Shown: positions 44,441 to 57,257, numbered from the stretch's first letter. The stretch: 64,000 bases of DNA from Doryteuthis pealeii (GCA_023376005.1 CM042157.1:65870036-65934035); one strand, 5' to 3'. The notes: generated by a model not told the origin, from the sequence alone. Program-made: numbers and translations.

Positions 44441-45154
44441 TCTCCACTGTAAAGTGCTCTCACTTGAAGCCTTAAAATGGTCATAAAAATCATAACAGAT
44501 TATGTAATCTTTATTGAATCCTGTCTGAAATAAATAACCATCAACGTTGCATTCTGGATAAAATGAATCTTCTAATTACTATAAAAAGGTGCTTGACAAA
44601 TATGCACCATTAAATTTGACTTTTTCTGCAATCTCATTAATAGAAGATAGTCACAGAATTATTTTGTTATATAATGTATGAAATTTTGATAATGCTCTAA
44701 CGTCAGGCATTTTTGTGAAATTTTCTGTTTTGAAAAAAAAACAAACTTACAAGCCAGTATCAAAACATAAACAAAGCACACAGGACTGGCTTTGTTTTAA
44801 AAAAATGATGTAAAGATGTATTCTATTTTTTGCAGGTAATACAACATAGCAGGTATTTAAAAAGGTATTTTCATGTCCACATTTGTACCCCCCAATTTTG
44901 AAGCTTTAATAATTATTTGAAATGAATTTAATTGTTATTAAGAACACATTTTCAGATTACCCATACTTTTGACCTTGAGCTCAAAGACTTAGCTTGCTGC
45001 TAACCATTACGCCAAATGCTGTAAAACAAGTCATGTACATTCTATTTACTTTATTTTCTGGCGGAAGTGCAACATTGGAACCGCTAAAAAAGTTTTATAA
45101 TAACATAGAAATTATTTTTTTTTTTTCAAATATGTAGGAATTAAGTATAATCGC

Positions 45155-45235
45155 TGTATTGGACGGCATATAAGATGCACCCCCATTTCAGTAGGTCAGA
45201 TTCAGGAAAAAAAAGTTTAGTGTATTTATAATGAT
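45155..45235. mobile_element. M6 half copy
   Basis: 'ttggacggcatataagatgc' and 'caggtcagattcagg'-like end only. Confidence 0.65.
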
Positions 45236-45659
45236 AATAACGATTGTATACAGTGCTCAGGTGCACCACAACTCATCAAAGTCTCATGTTAAGTACACAG
45301 AATAATGTATTAGTGTCAGGAACATGAACAGTTTACAGTAGTAATATGCATGTATGTGTGCACGTGTGTGCATATGTGTGTGGAGAGGGGCATCAGGTAT
45401 AGTGTCGGCGGACTACAGGAAGCATGGAGGCTTTGAAAGATTCAGTGTTTCGGCAGCCTAGAACAGATGCAGGCAGCTTATTCCATGTCTCCGCAATTCT
45501 GAGCGTGAAGAAATCTTTCCGAAAGTCACGTGAGCAGTGCTGTTTTCTGACTTTGTAGGCATGCCCTCGTGTGTTAGAAAGATGGAGATCAAAAAGGTGC
45601 TCAAGGTTGCTGTTGTTAAGATGATTAATGACCTTATGAGTGTTTAACCTTTGAACCAC
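45236..45659 (-). pseudogene. Jockey/CR1-like LINE C-terminal fragment and 3' end
   Basis: The minus frame 45659-45393 ends ...HCSRDFRKDFFTLRIAETWN KLPASVLGCRNTESFKASML. This is the typical C-terminal F-x-R-x-x-x-x-W-N-x-L-P signature of Jockey/CR1-type polyproteins. The 3' UTR continues to a short (ATT)-like tail near 45236. Strongly 5'-truncated. Confidence 0.8.
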
Positions 45660-45785
45660 TGGGGATATTTGGATAATTCAAACAGTTTTGAACTCTATTT
45701 ACAGAGCTCTAAATGAGTAATGAGATTAAATAAAAATAAGCTCAAATAAAAAAAATCAACTGTGAATGCTAAATTAAGGAATAAC

Positions 45786-46278
45786 TCAATGTATTAGTAG
45801 CACAGGGATCTGTGCAGTAAAGTGGAGAGCTGATGCAAAAACAATCTCTTTGGTCTAGCGCTAGTGAAAAGTGGATAGACTCCCTCACTGATTGGCTGAT
45901 ACTGACTATCGTGCCTTCTACTTCACAGAGAGTATCCTGTCCAAGGTGTATCGCCACTTTTCGTCACACGTAGCTTAACTCTCTCAAGCAAGAATAACAA
46001 AAACCGTGGGTAGAGTAGTTTCGTTTTTATTCTTCCACAAGAAAGGATAAGAAACTGTTCTCCAAGAGAAGAACGAGAGGCGAGTCACGTCTACTCGATA
46101 GGTAATTGGGAAAGGAATTAAAAGTTCCGCTTACTTGCAGGGAATGCTAGGTAGCTGGAAGATTGTCCTTCCGGTTGCGAGAGATAGCAGCGGAGGTAAA
46201 CAAGGCAAGAAGGAAATAAAAGGTGGGCGAGCCAGGACACCGACTTTAGGCCACCCCAACAACTTTACTTACTTACTT
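45786..46278 (+). mobile_element. SINE-A, 5'-truncated and split by a 331-bp insert
   Basis: SINE-A body 45786-45907 ends 'actgact'; the rest resumes at 46239 'accgactttaggcc'. The repeated 7 bp flank the insert. Confidence 0.8.
45908..46238. mobile_element. 331-bp insertion inside SINE-A, unclassified
   Basis: Less AT-rich than its surroundings, no ORF, flanked by 'actgact'/'accgact' (7 bp, one mismatch). Ends show no obvious inverted repeat or TG...CA. Its boundaries are defined by the host SINE. Confidence 0.7.
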
Positions 46279-46384
46279 TTTTATATAAATAATGTGATTA
46301 AATAACAATAAACTCAAATAAAAAAAAATCAACTGTGAATGTTAAATTAAGGAATAACACTACTTTGATAGTCCTCAGATATGC

Positions 46385-46640
46385 GTATTTACCATGTACC
46401 CCACGTGTACAGGTTAGGTACAAGGCCCTATTAATGTGGAACCACTGTGTTGATCCCGTTGGCATTCCCCTTCAAGGGGGTCGCCTCAGGCACTGGGCAA
46501 TAAACCCAGCCCTGCCCCTTTAAATCAAGGGGGCAGGTATTGCCTGGGGGGATAGCCCCCTGGGATCAACAATGTTAGCTTGTACAATCCAGGGCCGAAG
46601 CCAGTGGACCCCACCATGAGGAGTGGGATTGTAGACATGC
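46385..46640 (-). mobile_element. Family C retroposon
   Basis: Complement of family C: 'accccacgtgtacaggttag', 'cctgcccctttaaatcaagg', 'cagggccgaagccagtgg'-like end. Confidence 0.8.
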
Positions 46641-47574
46641 ACACACAGACAAATGGTGAGGAAATTACTGAATTTCTTGCAAGGAACTTTTTTTCAGGAT
46701 TTAATGCTTAATTGGATTATGTAATCTTTATTGATTTAATGTTACATATTAATTGGATCCCTATTACATTTGTAAGGTAGCGTAGAAATCATTATGGCGA
46801 TCAGTATAGCTGATGGCCTTGAGAGTGAGTGACAGCGTTTGACCTCACTCTGATCTTGCGTTCTGGGGATGATCGTGAGAATCGGAAGGCAATAGAAGGC
46901 CCTTCCAGTTTAAGGTGTAAGCAACTCAGTTAGTCAGTTGGAGAGTTAGGACTTAGAAGCGAAGCTAGCAAGATGTGAGTCTCCGCGCGCATTGTCTGGT
47001 CTGGGGGTTTATGGAATAAAATAACATCATTGTAAATCGAAGTCTTGTTGTTATTACTAAAAGCTAACAATAGCAAAAGGCTTCTGATAACAAGAAATCC
47101 CTAGCAACAGAAACCAGACCCGGAACCCTCAATAGAAGACCAGACGAGACCTTAGAAGATATACCAGATCCGGCCAGAAGAGTAGACGACCAGAGTAAGA
47201 AGACGTAAGAAAGTATATAACATATAGATATATAGTGCCGGTAAAGAGGTATGCAACATATACCTATTTGGTACCGTCCAAGAAAAGGCACTACGTAACA
47301 TTAGAACGTGATACCAATCATTTATGAATTAAAACTAGAACTAAACTGTATTACCATTTGATATCTCACATCTTTCAACAATGATATCATTGTGCAGCAC
47401 CCCCACCCCTATCTTGCTCTCGGGATAAACTTGTCCAGTTTGTTGAACACTACCGACTTGTATTTAAAATGTAATCAGCCCTTTCATCAGTATTCTTTTT
47501 TGTTCATTTTTATTAAGTGTATAAGTCTTGACAGTGTAAGGTACAAGGTTATAATATATGGTATAACAGGTTGA
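46641..47574. other. Unassigned intergenic stretch
   Basis: No supported gene. Moderately GC-balanced from 46780 to 47170 with no recognised domain; possibly an LTR-type remnant, without proof. Confidence 0.35.
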
Positions 47575-47720
47575 AACAAACAGCTCCAACAAGGGTGTTG
47601 AACATAACAATATGGACTTTAATAAAAGCACATGGAGACATATATGACATGAAGTACATATACATGAAACAAGATACATAGTGGATAATATACGTACATA
47701 GATACATAAGAAGAGTGACA
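47575..47720. repeat. Dispersed repeat related to 62325-62560
   Basis: 'aacaagggtgttgaacataa' and 'gactttaataaaagcacatg' resemble 62328-62370 and, more weakly, 2935-2990. Confidence 0.5.
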
Positions 47721-48271
47721 TAGAAGATATGTTTAGTTATGGAGAGTCCATAGACTAAGGTCACTTACTGGTGTCTGTAATGAGGGCCGAAGCCCCCACA
47801 CGAGAAGGTGTAGACATAAATGTCTAACCCATTGTAGTCACGTCCCGAGAAACGAGAGATAGTTTGAAACTGTCGCTTAAATACCACAGACCCCTGGTGA
47901 TCAAGCCTGGAACCCAGAGGGAAGATAACTTTTCCAGATCCAAGGGAAGACAATCCAACAACAGTATTCAAGCTCACTTCTGTTACACAATTGAATAAGC
48001 CTCCTTATTCACACCATACATATGTGTGTGATCATAATCCATTAGCGCTGTCAGAAGAGATTCCCATGACAAAATCTGCAGAGATGTAGGTTTGTTCTGG
48101 TCAGTCTACACTGGTGTGACCATATGTAGATGTCCATAGGAGAATGTGACATATGGGTTCGTCCTTGCTTCTTCAAGATTTTTTGAATGACCCACGTATA
48201 TATGCATGTTTAATCACGAAAACATTCCTGATCATAGAAATTGGGCAACTTTAGCATCGTAAGTAGGACCC

Positions 48272-48272
<1 letters not shown>

Positions 48273-48309
<37 letters not shown>
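48273..48309. repeat. (AT)n microsatellite
   Basis: Pure TA run of about 37 bp. Confidence 0.95.
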
Positions 48310-48312
<3 letters not shown>

Positions 48313-48787
48313 TTTGATATATTGAAAAAACAAATGATGTTTACAAATGCTTGAGGTCATCTTTTTTAAACAATTTTACATCAGGCTCTTTTGAGTCTTA
48401 TTATAAACTGTAATGCTTCTGATTTTTAAAAATTAAAAATAAAATTCATTTTATTTTTAATACAGATAACGCATTTTTTGAAAAATTCCAACTTTGACTA
48501 ACAGCGTTCTGTTTGCGCATTCTTCTTCTAACGGTCATTTCATCCCGTATTTTCTCTTGTTGAAGACCGCTCTATTACATACGGTCGATACAGATATTCC
48601 GAGGGACCTCACAACAGTGAGGGGGGGGCGATGTGCAGTTAAAACCGTTGAGGGGAAGGCCCCGAAACGGTGCACATTCTCTCCTGATGATCCCAAGCAT
48701 TTGTAAACATCATTTGTTTTTTCAATATATCAAATTCACACTGTTGGATTAATTTCCTTTTATTTCACATATATATATATATATATA

Positions 48788-49060
48788 CCTTTTGAAAGGA
48801 AGGAAAAACTCCTTAAAATTTCAGTCTCATCAGACAGGCGGCACAGATAAAAATAAATTAAAAACCTGAAAAATTTTTTACTGGAATCCCGCAAATGTGT
48901 GTTTCAATTCATTTTTATCTGTGCCACCTTTCTGATGAGACTGAAATTTTAAGGAGTTTTAGGAATTTATTTAAATTTCTAAAAGCCTTTTAAGTTTTGG
49001 TTGAAATAAATTTATTACAGGATGACGGTTTATTGAGTTTTTCCTTCCTTTCAAAGGTAA
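48788..49060. mobile_element. Foldback element with an insertion in its right arm
   Basis: 'accttttgaaaggaaggaaa' at the left pairs with 'tttccttcctttcaaaggt' at 49040-49060. The inner arm 'aaaatttcagtctcatcaga' (48818) pairs with 'tctgatgagactgaaatttt' (48932). About 80 bp between 'aaggagttt' and the outer right arm has no left counterpart. Confidence 0.75.
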
Positions 49061-49589
49061 ATATTACTCTGTATTTAATCTAAAATAGATTATTATGCAT
49101 TGAGCTCTCTCTAGAGATTTATAAAAATCCTTGTATTTGCACCTACTAAAACATGCAATAATTATACAGTGAGATTTTGAAGATCCCATGTAGAATCATT
49201 CCTTACTACCGGTTTTGGATACCTTACAATGTAAGGTCCTTACATATATATATATATATGTATATATATATGCGATAGGCATCAAGACAAATATAGGTTA
49301 TGTGGCTGTGCGTGAACTACCATTACCATTGACTAGATGATTTGGCATTCTCCATTTGTGGCGTCGGCTGGTGGCCCAGATGTGGAGTTTCTGCACTTCA
49401 CTCTGTGGTCCAGTGGTTGAATCTCTAGTGGCGGAGATTGTGGTATGCACTGCTGATGAGACCTAAGGATGCCGAAACAGCTGTCCAGTGCTCCGAATGT
49501 TGCACATGGTGTTTGCCGAGTTGTCTGGTCATGGTAATTTAATTCAATTATCAATATATATATATATATTTATGCATGTGTGTGTGTGT

Positions 49590-49625
<36 letters not shown>

Positions 49626-49742
49626 AAATAAGGAATCAAATCTGAGAGTATGCTGAAAATAGAAAAACATCAAGTATTCCAAAAGATGAGTTTTATTCTT
49701 GATGGTGAAGTTGACGTTATAACGTTTTGGTTTTTGCAACAA

Positions 49743-49920
49743 TCAATCACCTGGTCATGTCAAGCCCTAGCACCTATATGATTGTCCCTACCGTATTGTT
49801 CTTATGGTAAAACTGAATCTAGTGGTGAGGTTCCAATTATGGAGCTCTGGGAAGTGTGAAGTACCCCTACATTGCCATTACTCCCAGGCCCACATTGACC
49901 TGGAGTGGTAGTATCTGTTA
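49743..49920 (+). mobile_element. Family D fragment, diverged
   Basis: 'gtcaagccctagcacctata' to 'ggagtggtagtatctgtta'. Confidence 0.7.
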
Positions 49921-50042
49921 GGCCTACCAAGTACGACCACTTTTAAACTTAACATCATGATACTCATCTTTTAAATGAATTTTATATATTAATTAATCAT
50001 AGTAGAAATACCTAATTAAATTAGAAATTGACCGAAAAAATT

Positions 50043-50225
50043 GTTTTAAATGTATTATAAATAAATTACATGTGTAATATTATTTTGCTTTTTTTTTTTT
50101 TACTGATGCTCATTATATTAGTACTTTTTGACTTTAAATAATTTGACCTTAAATAATTGATTTAGTTAATTTTAATTCGTTTTTAAAATGAAAAGCAGAC
50201 GAAAAAATGGTTATACCTACGTTGT
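50043..50225. repeat. K repeat fragment
   Basis: Matches 27803-27975 in the same orientation. Confidence 0.7.
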
Positions 50226-50289
50226 TGCCTAGAAAAATATGTAGTTGCTTGAAACACCAGTGTGCTCCGACCAATCTATGAATACGGAT

Positions 50290-52600
50290 TTGTCAATTTT
50301 ATTTTATTTTTCATTTTTAACCCTTTAAAAAACTCTAACAATAACAGAAGCTAAGAATTAAAATTGTGTCCATATTAGTAGTTGAAAGATTTCGCCATTT
50401 TATTCAAATGAAAATGTAACCATAAACTTGTTTTGAAACAATTTTAATTTTTCCATAATTTTTGTACATGATAACAATTCAAATCCAATTAATTGCTTGT
50501 TGAGTTGAAGTTAAAAGAAATGTATTTGTTTATTTTCCTTTTTTTTACTTCTAAAGACGTAACAATAAAAAGAATATGTGAATTGAAAATTTAAATTCTT
50601 TGTATTGCAATATCTATGTTTGCTTAAACTCAAGATAGTATTTTAAAAACACATTGTTTTAAAATGTTCTCATTAGTTCTCTAAAAAATTAAGATTTTTT
50701 TTACCATTAGTATTAATTACAAAACAACAATTTTCATAAAAGTTTTTATCTTCAAATTTCACATGAAATCTATGATATTTAAACATGGCAATTCTTAAGA
50801 ACTGAAAAGTTGCACTTGTTTTTCGTATTTACATATTATCAAAAATTCTTGAAATGTTGGAATACTGGATATTGTCAGAAATACTTGAAATAAATTTGGT
50901 CTCACAACTAATTGTTGAGTACACAGACTATTTAAATCCAGTAGGTACCTTCAATTAAAGATTAAAACTTCAGGTTTGGTCCGTATTAGTCACCGTTGAT
51001 TTCCTATCGCCGTTTTAGAAGATAATTAGTTAACACCCCCACACCCCACACCCATCCCCCAAAAAACCCATTGAATTGAAAATTTAAATTCTTTGTATTG
51101 CAATTGGCGATATCCCGCACAAACAATCACAGATGCGGACTATGCTGATGACCTTGCACTTCTTGCAGATACACCGGCACAGGCTGAGTCACTGCTACAT
51201 AGCTTAGCGGAGGCAACAAAGAATATAGGCCTCTATGTGAACTCCGGTAAAACAGAGTTCATGAGTTTTAAAAATGAAGGAAACATCTCCACACTCAACA
51301 GCAAGCCTCTTAAGCCAGTAGAACAATTCACGTACCTAGGTGGTAATATCTCCTCCACAGAGAGCGATGTTAATACACGGATAGCAAAGGCATGGTCAGC
51401 CACAAATAGTTTATCAGTCATATGGAGGTCCGATCTCCCTGGCAAGCTGAAGCGGCAGCTCTTCCAGGCTGTGGTTGTGTCGGTGTTGCTGTATGGCTGC
51501 ACCACCTGGACCTTAACAAAGCGTCTTGAGAATAAGCTAGATGGGAGCTGCACAAGAATGCTGTGTGCAGTCGTGAATAAGTCATGGAAACAGCACCCCA
51601 CAAGGAAACAGCTGTACGATCACCTGCCCCCCCCATCTCACAAACTATCTGAGTGAGACGGACAAGGCGTGCAGGACACTGCTGGAGAAGCAAGGATGAA
51701 CTCATAAGCGACATTCTCCTGTGGAAGCCAACACATGGACATGCAAGTGTGGGGCACCCAGCAAGGACTTACATTGACCAACTATGTGAAGATGCTGGCT
51801 GCTCTGCAGAGGATCTTCCAGGTGTAATGAATGATAGGGAAGGCTAGCCAAAGATTGTCATGGATACCCGTGCTGCATGCGCGACATGATGATGATGTAT
51901 TGCAATATCTATTTTTGCTTAAACTCAAGATAGTATTTTAAAAACACATTGTTTTAAAACGTTCCCATTATTTCTCTAAAAAATTAAGATTTTTTTTACC
52001 ATTAGTTTTAATTACAAAACAACAATTTTCATAAAAGTTTTTATCTTCAAATTTCGCCCATGAAATCTATGATATTTAAACATGGCAATTCTTAAGAACT
52101 GAAAAGTTGCACTTTTTTTTCGTACTTACATATTATCAAAAATTCTTGAAATGTTGGAATACTGGATATTGTTGGAAATACTTGAAATAAATTTGGTCTC
52201 ACAACTAATTCTTGAGTACACAGGCTATTTAAATCCAGGAGGGTGCCTTCGATTAAAGATTAAAACTTCAAGTCACCGTTGATTTCCTATCACCGTTTAG
52301 AAGATAAAAATAAATCAACAGTTTCTAAGGATAGTATTCATCAATTTTATTGTAATTTTTAACCTATTAAAACTCTAACAATAAAGAAACTAAGAATTAA
52401 AAATCATTTTATTCGAATGAAAATGTTAGTTTAATTTATACAAATATGTGACCCTATACTGGTGAATATTTTAAAACTTTTTCATGATATTTTTATTTAC
52501 ATTTAAAATAATTTTTTTTTAAAAATGTAACCATAAACCATAAATTTTAATTTTCTACAATTTTTTATGCATGACAACAATTAAAGTGAATGTACAATTT
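50290..52600. repeat. Tandem segmental duplication (~0.5-0.8 kb units)
   Basis: 50576-51030 is repeated at 51071-52306 (excluding the RTE insert), and 50290-50480 is repeated at 52330-52580. Small differences accumulate between copies. A separate tandem pair follows at 52600-52722 and 52800-52935 ('aaaatttagtctgaaaaaaa', 'ataattcaatgga'). Confidence 0.8.
51105..51897 (+). pseudogene. RTE-like non-LTR retrotransposon, 5'-truncated, with 9-bp TSD
   Basis: Encodes the RT palm with the catalytic YADD (DADYADDLALLADTPAQAES), VNSGKTEFMSF, FTYLGG, VSVLLYGCTTWTLTKR. Then, after a frameshift near 51640, it encodes RRTRRAGHCWRSKDELISDI and YIDQLCEDAGCSAEDLPG. It ends in 'atgatgatg', an RTE-type short-repeat tail. 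'tattgcaat' flanks it (51096-51104, 51898-51906), exactly inside duplicated host sequence. Two frames, so inactive. Confidence 0.88.
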
Positions 52601-53249
52601 AAGAATATGGACAAAGATTTGATGTTACGTTAAAATTTAGTCTGAAAAAAATTATACTTCATATTATCAGCATATCCAAAGCAAAATATTCTTTTTAACT
52701 CGCTCTAAAAAAATAATTCAATGGATAAGAATACATACAAATTACATATTTAGAAAGATTATTTTATTTTCTTTCTAACCATATAAATATTTTAAAGATT
52801 GAACCATAAATTTGCAATAAAAAAGAATTTGATTTTTCATTAAAATTTAGTCTGAAAAAAATGATATTTCGTATTATTGGCATATCCGAAGCAAAATTTT
52901 TTTTAACTTGCTCTAAAAATAATTCAATGGAAAGTTACTATTAACCATTATAAAATGTTATTGACAACAGTTCACGTTTCTCTGACTTAGACTTGGCTGA
53001 ATACGACCGTGTGAAAGGGAACTGACTGAGAAGTTAGTTAGAAATTAGTCGCGAGGGTTGTCTGCTCCCAAGATGCCGTCTTCTCACCGCACGGTTAAAA
53101 ACACTTTTGGGCTTCAGGTTTTTGATAAAGATATCTTGTTAAATAATCAAGTCTTGCTTCATCCTTAGAAACAAAGAAATGAGCACAGACAAACTAGCCC
53201 AGCAGCCCTCCTCCCCATTATAGACTCTATATAAAGTGGGTATATAACA

Positions 53250-53580
53250 TATGTTCAATTGAAACAGATTAGCATTATCGCTTCCGCATGCTCACCCTCT
53301 CTCTCTATCATTCCCCTACTTATTCATTCTTATTATATTTTTTCTGTGTAGCATGTCCTTTTATTATAAATAAAGAAAAAGAACCGAATGGTCCATCATT
53401 TAACTGAGGTGATAACACTCAAGAAATAAGAATTTTGGCGGATAAGCAACACCAGATAATCGGGATTTACATTTTTGCATTTTATCTTGGACAATTTGGA
53501 AGGTCTCATTTTAAACTAGAGGGTGTTTCAAGATGATAACAGTCATACAATTAAAGAACACAAGCATTAATATAGAAAGT
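53250..53580 (+). repeat. G repeat
   Basis: Full ~330-bp copy with the same landmarks as 36995-37335. Confidence 0.8.
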
Positions 53581-53624
53581 TGCTGATAGCTTTTTAATCT
53601 AGTGCTCACCTACTCTCTTTCTTT

Positions 53625-53885
53625 CTTTCTTATATTTTTTCTGTGTAGCATGTCCTTTTTCTTCCCTTTCTTTCTTTATAATAAAAAAATTTAATTTAAT
53701 TATTTAGCTGAGATGAAGACACCCATAAGAAATAAGAATTCAGTGGATAAGCAATACCAGATAATCAGAATTTACCTTTTTGCATTTCATCTTAGACAAT
53801 TTGGATGGTCTCATTTTTAACCAGAGGGTGTTGCAAGATGATTAACGGTCATACTTTTAAGGAACACAAGTATTAATATAAAGAT
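53625..53885 (+). repeat. G repeat, second consecutive copy
   Basis: Starts 'tctttctttcttatatttt' and ends 'aaggaacacaagtattaata'. In tandem with the preceding copy. Confidence 0.8.
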
Positions 53886-53954
53886 TTGATAATTATTTTT
53901 TTGCTCACATTTTGCTATCTAATACAAATACTTTGCAAACAGATCTGCTTGACC

Positions 53955-54150
53955 AATGGTTGGGACCCCAACAGGTATTACCATTCTGGGTCAGATACGA
54001 CCTGGGAATAATGGCAAGGGGTACTCTACAATTCTCAGATATCCCGAACTTGAGCCTCACCACCAGATGCAGTTGAGTGACATACCCCGGACACCCCTTT
54101 TTGGGAGTGGTCTTACTCCTCTACATCCCCCACCAACAGGGAAGACACAA
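53955..54150 (-). mobile_element. Family D fragment
   Basis: Complement of the family D 3' half, diverged ('gggaccccaacaggtattac', 'ggggtactctacaattctc'). Confidence 0.6.
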
Positions 54151-54182
54151 TGAAAGATTTAACAGGTTGGTTGGATTTTACG

Positions 54183-54895
54183 GCATGTCAACCCTTGTTG
54201 GGTTATTTTATGCCAAAGACATTTTGTTTTATTCATCCTTGATGGGTACTGAATTTTTTAAAAACTCAACTTTTTTTTAAAACACGTTTTTCTATTCAAC
54301 CCATAGATGGGACCCTAACAGGTGCCACCACTTCAGGTCAGAGTTGACCTGGGAGTAATGTTGAGGAAGGGGTACTCCACATTCCCCAGAACTCCAGAAC
54401 TGGAATTTCACCATCAGATAGAGTTTAAGGTATTTACCACACATCCCACTTATACAGGTCAGACATAAGGTCCTATTAATGTGAGACTACCCACGAACTG
54501 AAACTCATGGCATGGCATGCACAAAAAATACATGGATCCTCTCGGCATTCCTCCTCAAGGGGGTGCCTCAGGCACTGGACAATAAACCCAGCCCTACCCC
54601 TTTAAATCAAGGGGGCAGGTGTTGCTTGGAGGGATGGCCCCCTGGGAACATGCCATTAATTATATCACTGGTCCAGTAGCCGAAGCCACAGGACGTAGGG
54701 CCTGAGAGCTCTACATCAGATATAGTTTAATGTCATACCCAGGACATTAAGACCCTCAGCCACTGTCTTCTAGCACATATATGATAAAAAGGGTTGGAGT
54801 TTACTATAAGGACAATAGCATTGGACAGTCATATAGGTGCTAGGGCTTAAAGTAAGGACCAAAGTGTTGCATGTTATAGACTGATCAGCCACCAT
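54183..54895 (-). mobile_element. Family D copy split by family C
   Basis: Family D complement 54183-54427 and 54714-54895 are contiguous in the consensus. A family C copy lies between. Confidence 0.8.
54428..54713 (-). mobile_element. Family C retroposon nested in family D, 16-bp TSD
   Basis: Flanked by 'catcagatagagttta' (54412-54427) and 'catcagatatagttta' (54714-54729), one mismatch. Complement of family C from 'aggtatttaccacacatcc' to 'cagtagccgaagccac'. Confidence 0.85.
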
Positions 54896-54904
54896 TTCAT
54901 ATTT

Positions 54905-55050
54905 TTATAAGATTCTAAAAACAAATATTTATTCAACAACTACTTTAGTTTATTATCATTATCTAATAATTTTTGTAGAAGAACTCTATTGAAAATTGAC
55001 CCCCCCCCTTTTAAACAGAACAAATATTGATGTATAATTTTTCTTTTATA
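54905..55050. repeat. K repeat fragment, inverse
   Basis: Complement of ~27095-27230 ('attctaaaaacaaatattta', 'caaatattgatgtataattt'). Confidence 0.65.
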
Positions 55051-55073
55051 AGATAATAGTCAATTAAATATTT

Positions 55074-55262
55074 ACTGATAAGAGCTGGGACACTAAAACG
55101 TACTATCACTCAGAGTAAACCTGAGAGTAATGGCAATGAAGGAGTACTCCACATTCCCCAGAGCTCTAGATTTGAAACCTCACCATCAGATAGAGTTTAA
55201 TGTCATACACAGGACATTAAGACCCTAAGCCACTGTCTTCTAACACATGTATGATGAAAACA
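55074..55262 (-). mobile_element. Family D fragment
   Basis: 'ggagtactccacattcccca', 'ctcaccatcagatagagttt', 'aggacattaagaccctaagc'. Confidence 0.7.
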
Positions 55263-55969
55263 ATGAAAGTTATTCTAGATTCTATTTATAGCTCGTATAA
55301 ATAAGATATGTTTTCTTATCTGTGTAACCAAGTATGCGTTGTTTTTTTGGGGGTTTTGTTGTTTATTTTTATTTATTTATTAGTTGTGTTGCATGAAGGA
55401 TAACTATTTTTATCGTCAAATTTCATTATCAGTGAAAAAAAAAAAAAAGAAAAAGAAAGAAAGTCGTCTGAGTTACTCAACCATGACTTTTAAAGGATTC
55501 CATGTTTTTTGTTTTTGTTATTTGTATTTTTTTTTAAAGATTTTTTTTTTTTTTTTTTTTTTATAGACTGAAACCTAAATGTGTCCCCATTCTTTTCATT
55601 CACTATTTACAAAACAAAACAAAACAAAACAAAAAAACTACTACTAACTATCAGCTTCTGTAATGTTGAGTTAATACAGATCTTATTAATACTAGCAAGA
55701 ATATGCGCCCTCCAGACATAAGTATTTAAAATCTTTTTTTTAATTGTTATTATTCAACTGATGCCAACAAGAGATAACATAATTGCAATATGAATTATTG
55801 CAAAAATTGATAATCTACATCTTGTCTATCATGCAACAAAATTACATCTGTAGGGGATACATCTGTAGGGGATACATCTGTAGGGGATATGTCAGCATAT
55901 TCTAAGTTCTAGCAATAGGGCAAAACTATTGTTGGGTTATTTAAAGTCAAAGCCATTTTTTTTCAAGCA

Positions 55970-57245
55970 ATTATATGGTTTCAAGTAAGTAAGTAATAAT
56001 AATAATAATGAAATATGTGAACAATTATAGTTTGAATTATATACATAATTTGTACACACTTATATGGTTTCAAATATCCTTAACTAATACTAATAATTTA
56101 CAATAACATGATTTCAAGTAACAATTTCTATTTAATAATAATCATTTGTTTGCACACAGTTATATGGTTTCAAGTATTCCTATCTAATATTAATAATCAT
56201 ATGGTTTCAAGTAATTATTTCTATTAATAATAATCAATACAATATATGGTTTCAAGTATTCCTATCTAATATTATAATTATATGTTTCAAGTAATTATTT
56301 CTATTAATAATAATCATTTGTTTGTACACAGTTATATGGTTTCAATTATTCCTATCTAATATTAATAATCATATGGTTTCAAGTAACAATTTCTATTAAT
56401 AATAATCATTTGTTTACACAGTTATATGGTTTCAAGTATTCCTATCTAATATAATAATCATATGGTTCAAGTAATTATTTCTATTTAATAATAATCATTT
56501 GTTTTCACACATTATATGGTTTCAAGTATTCCTATCTAATAATAATCATATGGTTTCAAGTAATTATTTCTATTTAATAATAATCATTTGTTTTCACACA
56601 GTTATATGGTTTCAAGTATTCCTATCTAATATTAATAATCATATGGTTTCAAGTAATTATTTCTATTAATAATAATCATTTGTTTTCACACAGTTATATG
56701 GTTTCAAGTATTCCTATCTAATATTAATAATCATATAGTTTCAAGTAATTATTTCTATTTAATAATAATCATTTGTTTATGGTTTCAAGTATGGTTTCAA
56801 GTAATTATTTCTATTAATAATAATCATTTGTTTTCACACAGTTATATGGTTTCAAGTATTCCTATCTAATATTAATAATCATATGGTTTCAAGTAATTAT
56901 TTCTATTCAATAATAATCATTTGTTTTTCACACAGTTATATGGTTTCAAGTATTCCTATCTCATATTAATAATCATATAGTTTCAAGTAATTATTTCTAT
57001 TTTAATAATAATCATTTGTTTGCACACAGTTATATGGTTTCAAGTATTCCTATCTAATATTAATAATCATATGGTTTCAAGTAATTATTTCTATTTAATA
57101 ATAATCATTTGTTTGCACACAGTTATATGGTTTCAAGTATTCCTATCTAATATTAATAATATTTTGTACACAATTATATGGTTTTGAGTATTCCTAACTA
57201 ATACTAATAATTTACAATGATATGGTTTCAAACAACTATTCCTGT
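55970..57245. repeat. ~90-bp satellite array, first orientation (~13 units)
   Basis: Unit: 'ttatatggtttcaagtattc' 'ctatctaatattaataatca' 'tatggtttcaagtaattatt' 'tctatttaataataatcatt' 'tgttttcacacag'. It contains two diverged half-units around 'tatggtttcaagta'. Several units have internal deletions. Confidence 0.92.
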
Positions 57246-57257
57246 CTAATAATGATA

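Noticed and set aside
46834..46920. Candidate LHPP GDD exon ('ggggatgatcgtgag')
   Set aside because: Flanking codons do not match the family and no acceptor fits phase 0.
48640..48700. Hammerhead ribozyme from 'cgaaacgg' and 'ctgatga' words
   Set aside because: The words are in the wrong order with no stem I/III pairing; only a simple hairpin (accgtt...aacggt) is visible.
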